In this document: positions 35,219-44,438 of the stretch, one piece after another
Position numbering within the stretch: position 1 is the stretch's first letter
Layout of the letters: each line of letters opens with the position of its first letter
Assembly (NCBI GenBank): GCA_022760475.1
Contig: JALEFZ010000055.1
Coordinates: 451,858 to 515,857 of the forward strand
Direction: 5' to 3'
Length of the DNA: 64,000 bases
Source of the DNA: Bacteroidia bacterium
Lineage (GTDB): Bacteria > Bacteroidota > Bacteroidia > J057
Notes under the pieces: generated by a model
Told to the model about the DNA's origin: nothing
The model's input: the letters and a program-made list of their open reading frames with translations, nothing else
The model's database searches: none
Program-made: the position numbers and the translations under genes

Positions 35219-36058
35219 CTAATTCCAGGAAATTCCCGCCAATTTCAGGCTGCTTTCCCAGGCCTTGTTTCGCAAATCAGGATCTGCGGCTGTCGGGCTG
35301 TATTCCCATTCATCCATGATGTTATAATATTTACCTGTTACACCTTCCAATTCAGGAGCGGTGGCCACCCAGACAGGAGATTTGGCCCCATCCGTGGGTT
35401 TACCCCAGAAATTTTTGACCAGACGAAGTAAGCCTCCCATGAATCCCTTCATGTCTCCAAGACCTGTGTTGATCACACCAGGATGAAGCGCATTCAGGCT
35501 AATGTCATCTGATTTCAGGCGCTCCGCCATTTCAATGCTGGCCATGGTATTCCAGAGCTTACTATTGGCATAGGTGTTCAGGCCATGAAAATCTTTTCCC
35601 GTTGGGGTCTCCTCCAGGTTAAACTTTCCTCTTATGTACAGACCTGAATTTACATTCACCACCCTTGAAGAGTTTGCTTCTTTTAGTTGCGGACGTAGGC
35701 CATGAGTAAGCAAGAGAGGTGCGATGTGATTGACCATGAAACTCATTTCCAGCCCATCGTCATTCAGTTTGAGTTTTTGGTTCCAGACACCTGCATTGTT
35801 CACAAGCAAATCAATGCTGGAAAAATGTCCCTGGATATTTTCAATGGCTTTTTGGGTGCTTTTGATGCTGCCTAGGTCAGCTTTTAGGTATTCGATTTTT
35901 CCCTCGGGATATTGGACTGAAATCTCTTTTACGCTTTCTTCTCCACTAAGCTCGTCTCTTCCAAGAATAAGGGTATGATAGCCTCTTTCGACCAGTTGGC
36001 GGGCGATTTCTTTTCCTATTCCCTTATTACCCCCAGTTACAACGGCAGTTTTTGACAT
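35219..36058 (-). CDS. Short-chain dehydrogenase/reductase (SDR)
   Basis: This 279-residue NAD(P)-dependent oxidoreductase has the cofactor motif TGGNKGIGKEIA (8-19), NNAGVW, the catalytic Tyr and Lys in TYANSKLWN and an active-site Ser in VNVNSG. The pattern resembles retinol-dehydrogenase/WW-domain-oxidoreductase-like SDRs. The substrate is unknown. A 13-bp palindrome lies 35 bases upstream of its start. Confidence 0.92.
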   Translation of the reverse strand: MSKTAVVTGGNKGIGKEIARQLVERGYHTLILGRDELSGEESVKEISVQYPEGKIEYLKADLGSIKSTQKAIENIQGHFSSIDLLVNNAGVWNQKLKLNDDGLEMSFMVNHIAPLLLTHGLRPQLKEANSSRVVNVNSGLYIRGKFNLEETPTGKDFHGLNTYANSKLWNTMASIEMAERLKSDDISLNALHPGVINTGLGDMKGFMGGLLRLVKNFWGKPTDGAKSPVWVATAPELEGVTGKYYNIMDEWEYSPTAADPDLRNKAWESSLKLAGISWN

Positions 36059-36092
36059 GATGTAGGGTATTAAATAGTTACATATTTAATTT

Positions 36093-36105
36093 AGTCAATT
36101 TGACT
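36093..36105. promoter_or_regulatory. Operator-like palindrome upstream of the SDR gene
   Basis: AGTCAA-T-TTGACT, six-base arms around one base, sits in an AT-rich stretch between the SDR and DUF2071 genes. Such sites are typical of MarR/HxlR-like dimeric repressors. The regulator is not identified; it could lie outside the window. Confidence 0.35.
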
Positions 36106-36133
36106 TAAATATGCCATTCGTCCCTCTAATTAA

Positions 36134-36880
36134 CTATGGTTCAGGTGAAACAATGGATTTGAGCCCCTTCCATTCATGCTCAATGTCATGCATAAGCAAG
36201 GCATTGTCAAATACAACAGAACCTTCAGGAAATACGTCTTTATTTTCAAAAAAACTGGAGCTTACGTGCCTGACTTCCAGAGGACTAACTTTCCACCTAA
36301 AGGTATTTAATTCAAGCCCATCAAAGCTGTTCATACCATTATCCGGAGAGTAACCCACGGCACCTTTTTCAAAGAAACCAGAAGCGCAGTCAAGGTCTTT
36401 AAATATAGATTCTTCCCGCCAACCAGTAGTCTCATCGGCCTCAATAGTAAGATAAGTTCCATCTTCACTGTCAAAGGCAACTTTATAATTTCCTTCCCCC
36501 TCTTCTACCTTAAAATCGGCATGATGGTGAACTCCTGGAAATATCCTCCCACCTGCCCATGAATTGATTTTTGATGAAGTGTCCCGTCTTGGAATGTAGA
36601 CTCCTTCTTTTGTTTGTCCATTTTCATCCCATTCCACGGCAATCCTGTGCGCTCCATTTTCGGAAGATATTCCGATGGATTTGGGTAAGCCTTTAGGGCG
36701 AATATGTTTGAGACGAATGAGGCAGATTCCTGCTACGCCTTTGCCATCCAAGAGCTTAGGCCTGAAAGGCTTGGGAAGGACAGCTGTAAGTACATTTTTA
36801 TCGACCTGATAATTTATCAGGATTCTTCTGTCAATGATGCCTGTGATGGTGGGTATTTTCATGAGCCGTAAAGTTGTCAT
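36134..36880 (-). CDS. DUF2071 (YqjF-like) family protein
   Basis: This 248-residue soluble protein matches the DUF2071 pattern: an opening IPTITGIIDRRILINYQVDK, LPKPFRPKLLDGKGVAGICL, the VYIPRRDTSSKIN segment and a closing HVSSSFFENKDVFPEGSV. Function is unknown. A second in-frame ATG (Met7, 36862) is an equally plausible start. It lies between the lyase operon and the SDR gene on the same strand. Confidence 0.8.
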   Translation of the reverse strand: MTTLRLMKIPTITGIIDRRILINYQVDKNVLTAVLPKPFRPKLLDGKGVAGICLIRLKHIRPKGLPKSIGISSENGAHRIAVEWDENGQTKEGVYIPRRDTSSKINSWAGGRIFPGVHHHADFKVEEGEGNYKVAFDSEDGTYLTIEADETTGWREESIFKDLDCASGFFEKGAVGYSPDNGMNSFDGLELNTFRWKVSPLEVRHVSSSFFENKDVFPEGSVVFDNALLMHDIEHEWKGLKSIVSPEP

Positions 36881-36937
36881 TAGTAGACCTAACTACAATA
36901 CGTCACATCAAGATTCCAGTTATTCCTACAAGCAGCT

Positions 36938-39172
36938 TTATTCAAGCTGGAACAATAGAGTTTCGCCTGCATTGATGGATTTTCTCATGGGTTTGCCTTT
37001 ATGCTTAATAAGTACTTCGGTAGGCTCAGAACTCAGGAGTGTAAGCATGATTATATTCTCCATATGATCTAGATGCAGGTCAACCGTTGATGAGAAACCT
37101 ATTTCAAGCCCTTCCTTTACTATGGAACTCATGTTAAAGAAGTAGCTTTCAGAAGATTTGGAAAAGCTTATGGCTTGACTTTCTTTTGATTTCCAATCAG
37201 TATTGTTGAGCTGCCAAGCATTCAGGACAGGAGAATCTAGCTCTTCATTTATTCGATTTTGATAGCCTTTGAATGGAAAGATAACAGTGATAAAGCTGAA
37301 GTTTTTCTCTCCTGTGCGGCTAAGTATGGCTCGATGTTTTCCTTGGGTCCCTTCGATTCTGGAAGAGTCTATAGGGTTTAATTGGAGGATATCACAGCCA
37401 CTTCCATCCGCAAAAACGCTTCTTATGAGTTCAGGCCTTTTCTGTGGGGTATAATGGCCTTGAAAAACTTGTTTATAGGTGTGGGGCTGATCTGAATTGA
37501 AGTTGTCTTTGACAATCCAAAAACTGTTTTTGACAAATATCACCTGACGTTCATAATCCACTCCAATCCGCTGGAATCCATCATGGCTTCCCACAAACAG
37601 GTCAAAGCTGCTGTTGCTTTTCCAAGCGATTGTGCGTGGCTTTGGTAAGTCCTTGAATTTCCCAAAACCACTGCCACCTTTGTTAGAAGTCCATTTTCTA
37701 CCCAATAACTCATCATCAACCAAGGCTACATTTTTTACCAATGAATTCTTGAAAACCTCATAGTCTTTCAGGGAATACCTGACCTGATAGTTGGGTAGAA
37801 TTACTTTGCCATTGGCCATGGCCTGGATTCCTAGCATATCTCCATGCTGATGATCAGGTTTTATGCTGTCCAAACCCGCGCTTATAATCATCATCTTATC
37901 TCCCATATTCCACCCTTCTCTCATGATGTAATAATGTGTATCCGGAAAATAAAGGGAAGCATACTTAGGCGGGACTTGTTTTTTATTCTTTAATAAGTCC
38001 AGTAGGTCCTTATTCAGAAACCAATACATCTTTGCATCTACCTTGTCACCTGCAAAATATCCATATTCAGCCTTTTGAAAGAGGAGGTATCCCAGCGTCA
38101 TGGCACCTTCAATGTCATTTGATTCTGCCCATGGCTCATCGGTGTCGTCTTGTAAGACGGGAGCACTTTTATCAGGATAGGCAATTTTACAAAGCGTGGT
38201 AAATAACATCTGAAGCTTGTTTTCCCAAGCAGGATCTACCTTGATTTCATTTATCTGTGCCAGGCGATATACATAGAAGTAGTTGTTGATGTCGCTCATG
38301 TGGTAATGAACTGACCTTTCAAATTGAAAACCATCAGGATTAATTTCACGTTCCAGGTGCTCTCCCAAACGTTTCATGGCTCTTTTATACCAGAGTTCTG
38401 CATCCTCAAAATCCCTTAATAAAATAGCAATCATCGCCAAGGCGGACATTCCCCTAGTCTGGTGATTTCCCGGGTGAAATCGGTCATTGCGTTCGTATAA
38501 GTGTGCCGCATGTTGAAGCAAAGTCGATAGGGTCTGAAGTTGGTCCTGGTCGCTGTATTCTTCCTGGCCCAGAAAAAGAGCGTGGATTTGTAGCCAGTTG
38601 AGTATCCTGTATCCTGAGCGGAAGGCTTCATATACGCCGTTTCCATCTTCGATTTTTTCATATTGCCCATTTAGAAGGGCCTGGTTGAGCGATTTCTGTT
38701 GTCCTTCAAAATACCTGATGTAAGCAGGATCTTTTTGTTCGTAGAAAAAATGAAAAGACACATCCAGCATTTTGTGCTGGCGGGCAAGGTGGCGTAGGGC
38801 ATACGCATTGACGGCTTTTCCATTCAGGTAATTGAATGGCAATTTCCAGGGGGTAGAATCAGCATATTTTCCCATATGATCCATTGCCCTTTCGCGGTGA
38901 TAGCTTGCCAATTGATACAGGGAATCATAATCACCAAAGCGCGATTCATTATTCCTGAAGTCATAGAAATACCTTTCGGTAAATTTTTTCCGAAAATAGG
39001 CAGCCAAGTTGCTGGAGTTTATCTCTCCCTGCTTTTTGAGTTCACGAATTGATTCCTTCTTCAGGAATTGCGGCAGTTCATCATTGGTCGGAACCCTGTG
39101 AGAAGGGAATTTCTGGGCATTCATTTGTAGATAAATGCCCAGAAACAATAGGGATAGCATTACTTTTTTCAT
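36938..39172 (-). CDS. Heparinase II/III-like polysaccharide lyase, candidate oligo-alginate lyase
   Basis: This 744-residue exported lyase has a signal peptide (1-19), an alpha/alpha-toroid domain (about 30-390) and a C-terminal beta-sheet heparinase II/III domain (about 400-740). The expected catalytic set is visible: Asn236-His237 in GNHQTRG, Tyr290 in SVHYHMSD and the His pair in HQHGDML (441, 443). The spacing Asn/His to Tyr resembles that of PL17 oligo-alginate lyases, though PL15 or PL39 cannot be excluded. It starts one base after the PL6 gene ends, so the pair should cut alginate together, PL6 as the first cutter and this enzyme on oligomers. Confidence 0.85.
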   Translation of the reverse strand: MKKVMLSLLFLGIYLQMNAQKFPSHRVPTNDELPQFLKKESIRELKKQGEINSSNLAAYFRKKFTERYFYDFRNNESRFGDYDSLYQLASYHRERAMDHMGKYADSTPWKLPFNYLNGKAVNAYALRHLARQHKMLDVSFHFFYEQKDPAYIRYFEGQQKSLNQALLNGQYEKIEDGNGVYEAFRSGYRILNWLQIHALFLGQEEYSDQDQLQTLSTLLQHAAHLYERNDRFHPGNHQTRGMSALAMIAILLRDFEDAELWYKRAMKRLGEHLEREINPDGFQFERSVHYHMSDINNYFYVYRLAQINEIKVDPAWENKLQMLFTTLCKIAYPDKSAPVLQDDTDEPWAESNDIEGAMTLGYLLFQKAEYGYFAGDKVDAKMYWFLNKDLLDLLKNKKQVPPKYASLYFPDTHYYIMREGWNMGDKMMIISAGLDSIKPDHQHGDMLGIQAMANGKVILPNYQVRYSLKDYEVFKNSLVKNVALVDDELLGRKWTSNKGGSGFGKFKDLPKPRTIAWKSNSSFDLFVGSHDGFQRIGVDYERQVIFVKNSFWIVKDNFNSDQPHTYKQVFQGHYTPQKRPELIRSVFADGSGCDILQLNPIDSSRIEGTQGKHRAILSRTGEKNFSFITVIFPFKGYQNRINEELDSPVLNAWQLNNTDWKSKESQAISFSKSSESYFFNMSSIVKEGLEIGFSSTVDLHLDHMENIIMLTLLSSEPTEVLIKHKGKPMRKSINAGETLLFQLE

Positions 39173-39173
39173 C

Positions 39174-41489
39174 CTAGTAAAGGAGATTGAGTTTCAGGTT
39201 TTGCTCTACTTTAATGCTTCCGGAGTTTTTGATTACATTATTGGAATGGCTGTTGTTTTTGGCTCCCCATAGCAAAGCGACCAACTTTACCCGATTGTTG
39301 GTGAAGTTATTGTCATGGATGTCCACATTGATGATGCCATAGGTATTCAGGAGGACTTTGTTAGGCTCCTTCTGTCCACAATTGGTAAAACTGCTGTTCG
39401 AGATGATCAGGTTGCCTCCAACGGTAGACTCATCGTAACCTCCTCTATAGTAGTCTACTACATTTTGGCTTATGCCTTCGAATGAGCAATTATCAATCAG
39501 GATATTTTCTGCGTTGTATTCACCTTTATCTTCAGTCTCTTCAGAAAGTTCAAGGCCATTTTTACAGTTTTTTAGGCTTGAGTTGGTAAAGTGAATGTAT
39601 TCAGCAAAAGAATACTTGTAGGCTTTGATGATATAGGAAAAATCGCTGACCTCACAGCCATCTACATAAAGATTGTAATGGCTGGACATGTTTTCTTTGA
39701 GGCTGGCAAAGGCAAATTGACTCCCACTTCCTTGTAGAATGATATTTTTTAACTTCAACTCCCCTCCTGGATTCATTTCAAATGCTGGGCTGCTGGCAGG
39801 TCCTTGGTAGATGATCCTTGGTTTTTTCCCTTCTTCTTTGGATTGAATATTTATTTTTTTGTGAATAGCAATGGGAGAAGGGAGTTCGTAAGTTCCCATT
39901 TCCAATTGGATGATATCTCCATCTTTGGCCTCATTTATTTTGCTCAATAATTCTTCTGAGCTGCTAACAGGGTATGTCTGAGGACTTTTGGGTGAAACTT
40001 CTGAGTTGAACCAATTTGGGCCATATTGGCTTTTGTCCAGGATATCAGGGGTGTTTGTAGGCATGCCATTGCTTGCACCAATCATATTTTTTTTACCCCT
40101 CTTTTGACCGAGCAAATCTGTAGAGATCCTCTCAAATTCAAAGCCATGATAGGCCTTGATGTCTTCAAGTCCCTCAGCAGCCAAAAAGATCTTGCCATTC
40201 AATTCATTTACAACAAAGGATTTGACTGCAATTCCCTCAATTTCAGGCCCTCCCATCTTTTGATTCATGACATTTGCTTGAAAATTAATTCCATCCAATT
40301 TGTCATGAGCCACTATTGCAGGCGCCTTTGATTGCTCATGGTAAATGATGTTGTTGGCTACTGTGGTACGGATGGGACGGGCAGAGCGAATCTCTGAAGG
40401 AGGCAGCACATCACGCTGATCAACATTGGAACCCACACCAAAGTGCCATGGCGATTCACAGTTGATCCAACTATTGTGAGCGACAACCACATCGGTAACC
40501 TGTATATAGCGGTTTAGGGGAGATTTTGGAATTCCATTCATGACCGCCAAAGGACTCCGGAAGTTCTTGCCTTTGAGTTGGTAAAAGTAATTGTTTACCA
40601 CCCAATGGCCTGTTCCGATGAGTCGAATTCCTCCAATATTTGGGTTGTTTTCATCCCCAATGAAGAAGTTGCCATCCAGGGTACAATAATTTCCATGTCG
40701 GGTAACCAGAGAACCTTCACTTTTGTAGAAGATATTTTGCCTGAATTCGTTGAAATTTGACTTGCTGGAAATAACCTCTACTTCTCCATTGCATTCATCA
40801 AAAAGGTTGTTTGCCACTAGGGTATAACTAGGAACCATGGAAGTACTGCTAGTCCCAATTTGGATGGTCTCTGCACTTGGACCTCCCTTGGGTGGCCTGG
40901 GTCCGAAGTGATTGTGGATAATCTTATGGTAATTCTTTATGCTTTCGTTGCCTTCCAGGTCAACCCGAATGGTGGGACCTTTGTTAGACTTCCCTGCCAG
41001 GTAGCAGTGATCCAACTGGTTGTGTCTTCCCCTGAAACGGACCCATAGGTCTGATTTGTTGCGTTGGGATTTATTGAATCCTTCAATGACACAATCCGTT
41101 ACCCGGCAGTGATGAGCGACTTTGTCTTTGCCGATCTCAAATTCTATAACTGCTTTGGAAGGGGAATGTCCATTTTTAAAATGAAGACCCTGCACCACGA
41201 GGTATTTTCCTCCAATTTTTAGGTCTGAACTCCCTTCTATGAATACCTTTCCAGCACTTTCTGCTCGTAAGATGATCTTCTTACTTTCTGTTCCTTCTGA
41301 TGTAAATTTGATTTGTACATCCTTCCAGATGCCATTGGCCATAACAATTTCATCTCCTGGTCTTGCGCTTGAAATCGCTTCTTCAAGCTCCTGAATATTC
41401 TTGACAGGGGAGAAGTTTTTTCCCATTTGACTGCTGTTGCATGCCAAAAAGAAAATTGGTAGAAGATAGATTAGGTTGAAGAGTCTCAT
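39174..41489 (-). CDS. PL6 family polysaccharide lyase (alginate lyase / chondroitinase B type), lipoprotein
   Basis: This is a right-handed beta-helix lyase. I chose the ATG at 41489 (771 residues) because it begins a lipoprotein signal (MRLFNLIYLLPIFFLAC, lipid Cys17), whereas the in-frame ATG at 41570 adds a polar stretch. The N-terminal helix carries the PL6 signatures: NGEVEVISSKS (234-244, catalytic Lys243) and RHGN (264-267, Arg264), with the putative calcium-binding region between. A second beta-helix domain (about 500-771) resembles the C-terminal domain of two-domain PL6 alginate lyases. It is followed by the heparinase-like lyase. No SusC/SusD genes accompany the pair. Confidence 0.9.
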   Translation of the reverse strand: MRLFNLIYLLPIFFLACNSSQMGKNFSPVKNIQELEEAISSARPGDEIVMANGIWKDVQIKFTSEGTESKKIILRAESAGKVFIEGSSDLKIGGKYLVVQGLHFKNGHSPSKAVIEFEIGKDKVAHHCRVTDCVIEGFNKSQRNKSDLWVRFRGRHNQLDHCYLAGKSNKGPTIRVDLEGNESIKNYHKIIHNHFGPRPPKGGPSAETIQIGTSSTSMVPSYTLVANNLFDECNGEVEVISSKSNFNEFRQNIFYKSEGSLVTRHGNYCTLDGNFFIGDENNPNIGGIRLIGTGHWVVNNYFYQLKGKNFRSPLAVMNGIPKSPLNRYIQVTDVVVAHNSWINCESPWHFGVGSNVDQRDVLPPSEIRSARPIRTTVANNIIYHEQSKAPAIVAHDKLDGINFQANVMNQKMGGPEIEGIAVKSFVVNELNGKIFLAAEGLEDIKAYHGFEFERISTDLLGQKRGKKNMIGASNGMPTNTPDILDKSQYGPNWFNSEVSPKSPQTYPVSSSEELLSKINEAKDGDIIQLEMGTYELPSPIAIHKKINIQSKEEGKKPRIIYQGPASSPAFEMNPGGELKLKNIILQGSGSQFAFASLKENMSSHYNLYVDGCEVSDFSYIIKAYKYSFAEYIHFTNSSLKNCKNGLELSEETEDKGEYNAENILIDNCSFEGISQNVVDYYRGGYDESTVGGNLIISNSSFTNCGQKEPNKVLLNTYGIINVDIHDNNFTNNRVKLVALLWGAKNNSHSNNVIKNSGSIKVEQNLKLNLLY

Positions 41490-41581
41490 AGCAGCCCATT
41501 TTACATGTTGAGAGTAGTCTAGATTAACAAGTAAGTTGGTTGAAGATTTTGAATTAGAAGCTGGGGGCACTCAAACAAAAA

Positions 41582-41609
41582 ATTGGTCAACCAATATTTG
41601 GTTAACCAA
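41582..41609. promoter_or_regulatory. Two tandem TTGGTnnACCAA operator palindromes upstream of the lyase operon
   Basis: Site 1 is ATTGGT-CA-ACCAAT (41582-41595), site 2 is TTGGT-TA-ACCAA (41598-41609), with centres 15 bases apart. They lie 93-120 bases before the PL6 start. TTGGTnnACCAA is the binding motif known for GntR/FadR-type uronate regulators such as ExuR and UxuR, which fits induction by alginate breakdown products. No GntR gene is in this window. Confidence 0.65.
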
Positions 41610-41755
41610 TATAGTGGAAAAATCACTATTTTATACTTAAATCAAACTTAGTTTTAGGAATATATAGCCATTTCTTCATGAAGTGGAAAAAAAATCCCTT
41701 GTAGGTGGCTGTTTTCACGAGTTAGCGAGCTGCTAAGAGTAAAAATTGCTTCTTT

Positions 41756-42024
41756 TTATGTTGAATATTCAAATTTAGCCACCCTTCCAGTACCTCTTTT
41801 CTCATTTTTATGAAACTCGAGTGAAAAGTCGAGTTCAGCCTTAATGGGGGTTCCATTGGAGGTCACTTTGTTTGCCCTGGGGCGTTCCTGGGCTGCTTTG
41901 AGAACTTCCCTACTGAGGTCCTGTATATCACGATTGCCTTAATTTAGGCACTCAATGTATCCTGTTTCATCAATGCCAAGGGTAAAAATTGGATGGGATA
42001 TTCCTTTTTGGATTTGTACTTTTT
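41756..42024 (-). pseudogene. TonB C-terminal domain remnant
   Basis: The minus strand reads as the end of a TonB-like energy transducer. It begins HPIFTLGIDETGYIECLN, then an in-frame TAA, then GNRDIQDLSREVLKAAQERP...SNGTPIKAELDFSLEFHKN, ending at 41756. The pattern of two strands, a helix and a final strand fits the TonB_C fold. The stop, lack of a start and absence of the N-terminal part indicate decay. The remaining gap (41610-41755) holds no other feature. Confidence 0.45.
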
Positions 42025-42041
42025 TACCTACTCGTTAACTC

Positions 42042-42839
42042 TTACTTTTCCAGGCCAAGTAGCTTTTTCCAGTAATCCGCAATCAGCGTGATCACTCTTT
42101 TCCGAGATAAAAATTTGAAAATCTTCAGTTGCATTCTTCTGCCTGTAACTACATAGTGCTTTCCTGCCTGAAAGGCCTCCAAGCCTAATCTAGCTACTTC
42201 ATCCGAGCTTAGGGAATTTGTGGTGGAGGTATCGGCTTGTTTATTGGGATCTGCAACAGCGCTAAAATTACTCGCTGTACTTCCAGGACACAGGCACGAA
42301 ATCCTGATGTTGGTATCTGCAAATTCACCGACCAGTCCTTCGGTAAAATACAGCACAAAGGATTTTGTAGCCGCATACACGGAAGAATAGGGAACCGGAA
42401 TAAAGGAGGCGGTAGAACCTACATTGATGATTCCTGATTCACTTTTTTCTTTGAAGTCTTCGATGAAGAGGTAGCACAATTCCATGAGGGAATTGATGTT
42501 GAGCTGGATCATGCTGGTGTAGGTTTCGAGGGAGAATTCTTCGAATTTACCCCACTTGCCAAAGCCGGCATTGTTGATGATGATATCTACATCTACTCCA
42601 TCTCCTTTGATCTCTTGATACAGTTCCTGCGCAGAACTGACAATGCCAAGGTCTTTCTGGTATACCCATGCATTGACCTGGTACTTATCTTGAATTTCCT
42701 GAGCTATTTGATCCAATTTGGCCTTACTCCTGGCTACCAATACGGTATGGGCACCCTTGGAGGCGAGCAAATATGCAAAGGACTCTCCGATACCTGAAGA
42801 GGCACCTGTTATCAATATGGTTTTTCCTTTTAGGTTCAT
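42042..42839 (-). CDS. Short-chain dehydrogenase/reductase (SDR)
   Basis: This 265-residue NAD(P)-dependent oxidoreductase has TGASSGIGESFAYLL (10-24) as cofactor motif, IINNAGFGKWG, a catalytic Ser in GSTASFIPVPYSSVY, and Tyr and Lys in YAATKSFVLYF. The end resembles DltE-like/ketoacyl-ACP-reductase-like SDRs of unknown substrate. It follows the Crp-like regulator on the same strand after 82 bases. Confidence 0.92.
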   Translation of the reverse strand: MNLKGKTILITGASSGIGESFAYLLASKGAHTVLVARSKAKLDQIAQEIQDKYQVNAWVYQKDLGIVSSAQELYQEIKGDGVDVDIIINNAGFGKWGKFEEFSLETYTSMIQLNINSLMELCYLFIEDFKEKSESGIINVGSTASFIPVPYSSVYAATKSFVLYFTEGLVGEFADTNIRISCLCPGSTASNFSAVADPNKQADTSTTNSLSSDEVARLGLEAFQAGKHYVVTGRRMQLKIFKFLSRKRVITLIADYWKKLLGLEK

Positions 42840-42921
42840 TTGTCAATCATTATTAGTAATGATGCAATGATAAGTTCTTGGTAGGACACATGAATTGCTA
42901 AAAGGCAAGAAATGCGGCAGT

Positions 42922-43494
42922 CTAGCGATTGCTAATGCGGCTCAAGGTAAAAGGTGAAATTCCGAGAAATGAGGCTATCTGGTACCTGGGTGCAAAAAGT
43001 GCGGCTTGCTTATAGGTGCGTAAAAATAGTTCGTAGGACTCAGCTGTATTGGCGCGGGACATTTCCCGTTGGAAATTTACCTTTTGAAGCAGCAAGTCTG
43101 CAATGTATCGCTGTTCGAAGTAAGGCCAGTTTTCAAGCTCGCTCTGGAGTTTATGAATGTCAAATTGATCAAGGATCCACAACTGGCAATCCATCAATGC
43201 CTCTACACTCCGCTCGTTTTTACCCCCCTTTTGGAAGCTGTTGAGGTCTGTACAGATTTTGCCTTCAAGGAAAAAACCTGAGGTTATTTCATCCCCTTCC
43301 TCATTCCAGTAAAAACTTCTCATTAATCCAGACTCCAGGAAACCTACGGGAGTAATATGTGATCCTTTTTCGAGGAGAAGGCTACCTTTCTTAAGGAATA
43401 AGGGCTTTAGGCTTTCTCTTATGAGATTCTTTTCTGCCTCCTTAAGTTTGATGTATTTCTCTATTATTTCTATAAGGTTTTCTTTGCCATTCAT
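42922..43494 (-). CDS. Crp/Fnr-family transcriptional regulator
   Basis: This 190-residue protein has an N-terminal cyclic-nucleotide-binding-like beta-barrel (about 30-120; LKKGSLLLEKGSHITPVGFL) and a helix linking to a short C-terminal winged helix-turn-helix (YQIASFLGISPFTLSRISNR). The residues that bind the cAMP phosphate in true CRP are not evident, as in many Bacteroidota members. It may control the SDR gene downstream. Confidence 0.88.
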   Translation of the reverse strand: MNGKENLIEIIEKYIKLKEAEKNLIRESLKPLFLKKGSLLLEKGSHITPVGFLESGLMRSFYWNEEGDEITSGFFLEGKICTDLNSFQKGGKNERSVEALMDCQLWILDQFDIHKLQSELENWPYFEQRYIADLLLQKVNFQREMSRANTAESYELFLRTYKQAALFAPRYQIASFLGISPFTLSRISNR

Positions 43495-43672
43495 CCCCAG
43501 AGATTTTACCCTAAAATACAGAAAAATTGATTTCTTTGATGAAGGTAGGAGAAGAAAATGAAAGTTAAGTAAGCAATCCTGGTTAATCCTTGATCATATA
43601 AAAGACCCAATACCAATCATTCCTTGGCATTGAGTCTAAAAAAGCTGGTTTAATTAGGGCCAGGTCTCAATC

Positions 43673-44236
43673 TCATTTCGAGTTTAGTGTTTCCTTTTCC
43701 AATAATTCCTTCAGCCGCAGTAACCCCAATCTGTTGGTTTCCTTCATTTGCTTCTCTACGCCAAACAGACGAGTCATGAAGTAAGAGAATCGACCCAGTT
43801 CCAGAGAAAAGTCCTGGACCAACTCAAGCTTGCCATTTTCTTCCTTGATTTTGTAAGAGAATACAGGTTTTCCTTTGAATGGGCTGTAGATTTCACATTC
43901 CATTTTCACGAACTCTTCCCCTTCTATTGCTGCAAGTCGCTGGATCCCTTCGCTCTTTTCCTTGACTCCCTTCCAGTGAAAGGTCGCTCCAACCTGACCA
44001 TCAACACCCGTAACATAATTTTCCTGCTCTGGATCCGTAAGCAAAAATGGAGACCACTCTGGATAACGATTCAAATGAACCAATAGGTCAAAAACTTCTT
44101 CCTTGGAAGCCTTGATAGATTGGGTGGTACTGATTCTGATTGATTTTTTTTGCCCAAATAATAAAGGACTACCGAAGAAAAATCCTAGAAGAGCAAAAAA
44201 TGAAAAGGCGATTTTAATTGATTGATTCAGTTTCAT
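43673..44236 (-). CDS. SRPBCC-family protein, exported
   Basis: This 187-residue protein has a signal peptide (about 8-29, PLLFGQ) and a polyketide-cyclase-like START fold (STTQSIKASKEEVFDLLVHL, YPEWSPFLL, GQVGATFHWKG, LELGRFSYFMTRLFG). Such proteins bind hydrophobic ligands. Export of this fold is less common but occurs. No ligand can be named. Confidence 0.8.
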   Translation of the reverse strand: MKLNQSIKIAFSFFALLGFFFGSPLLFGQKKSIRISTTQSIKASKEEVFDLLVHLNRYPEWSPFLLTDPEQENYVTGVDGQVGATFHWKGVKEKSEGIQRLAAIEGEEFVKMECEIYSPFKGKPVFSYKIKEENGKLELVQDFSLELGRFSYFMTRLFGVEKQMKETNRLGLLRLKELLEKETLNSK

Positions 44237-44360
44237 ATGTCAAATGTTATGTTTGACTTCATGACGATCCTGTTCAATGCAATTGGACATCTTCTTGAAA
44301 AAATTATTAGTCTTTTTTTAAATGAAAATAACATGAATCAGAATTAAATAGTTTGTGTAC

Positions 44361-44368
44361 TAATTTTG
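44361..44368 (+). promoter_or_regulatory. Candidate -7 element (TAATTTTG)
   Basis: TAATTTTG matches TAnnTTTG exactly, 70 bases before the start of the calcium-repeat T9SS protein. A TTG -33 box at standard spacing is not clear. The call rests on the -7 match and position. Confidence 0.4.
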
Positions 44369-44438
44369 GCTGGAAGTTTATTCAATTTCGGACAGCATTA
44401 GGGTTTCCAGACTCTAACTTTTTTTTAGTTCCGATCTT

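Noticed and set aside
41490..41570. N-terminal extension of the PL6 lyase from ATG 41570
   Set aside because: The extension is polar and unlike a signal; starting at 41489 gives a standard lipoprotein signal.
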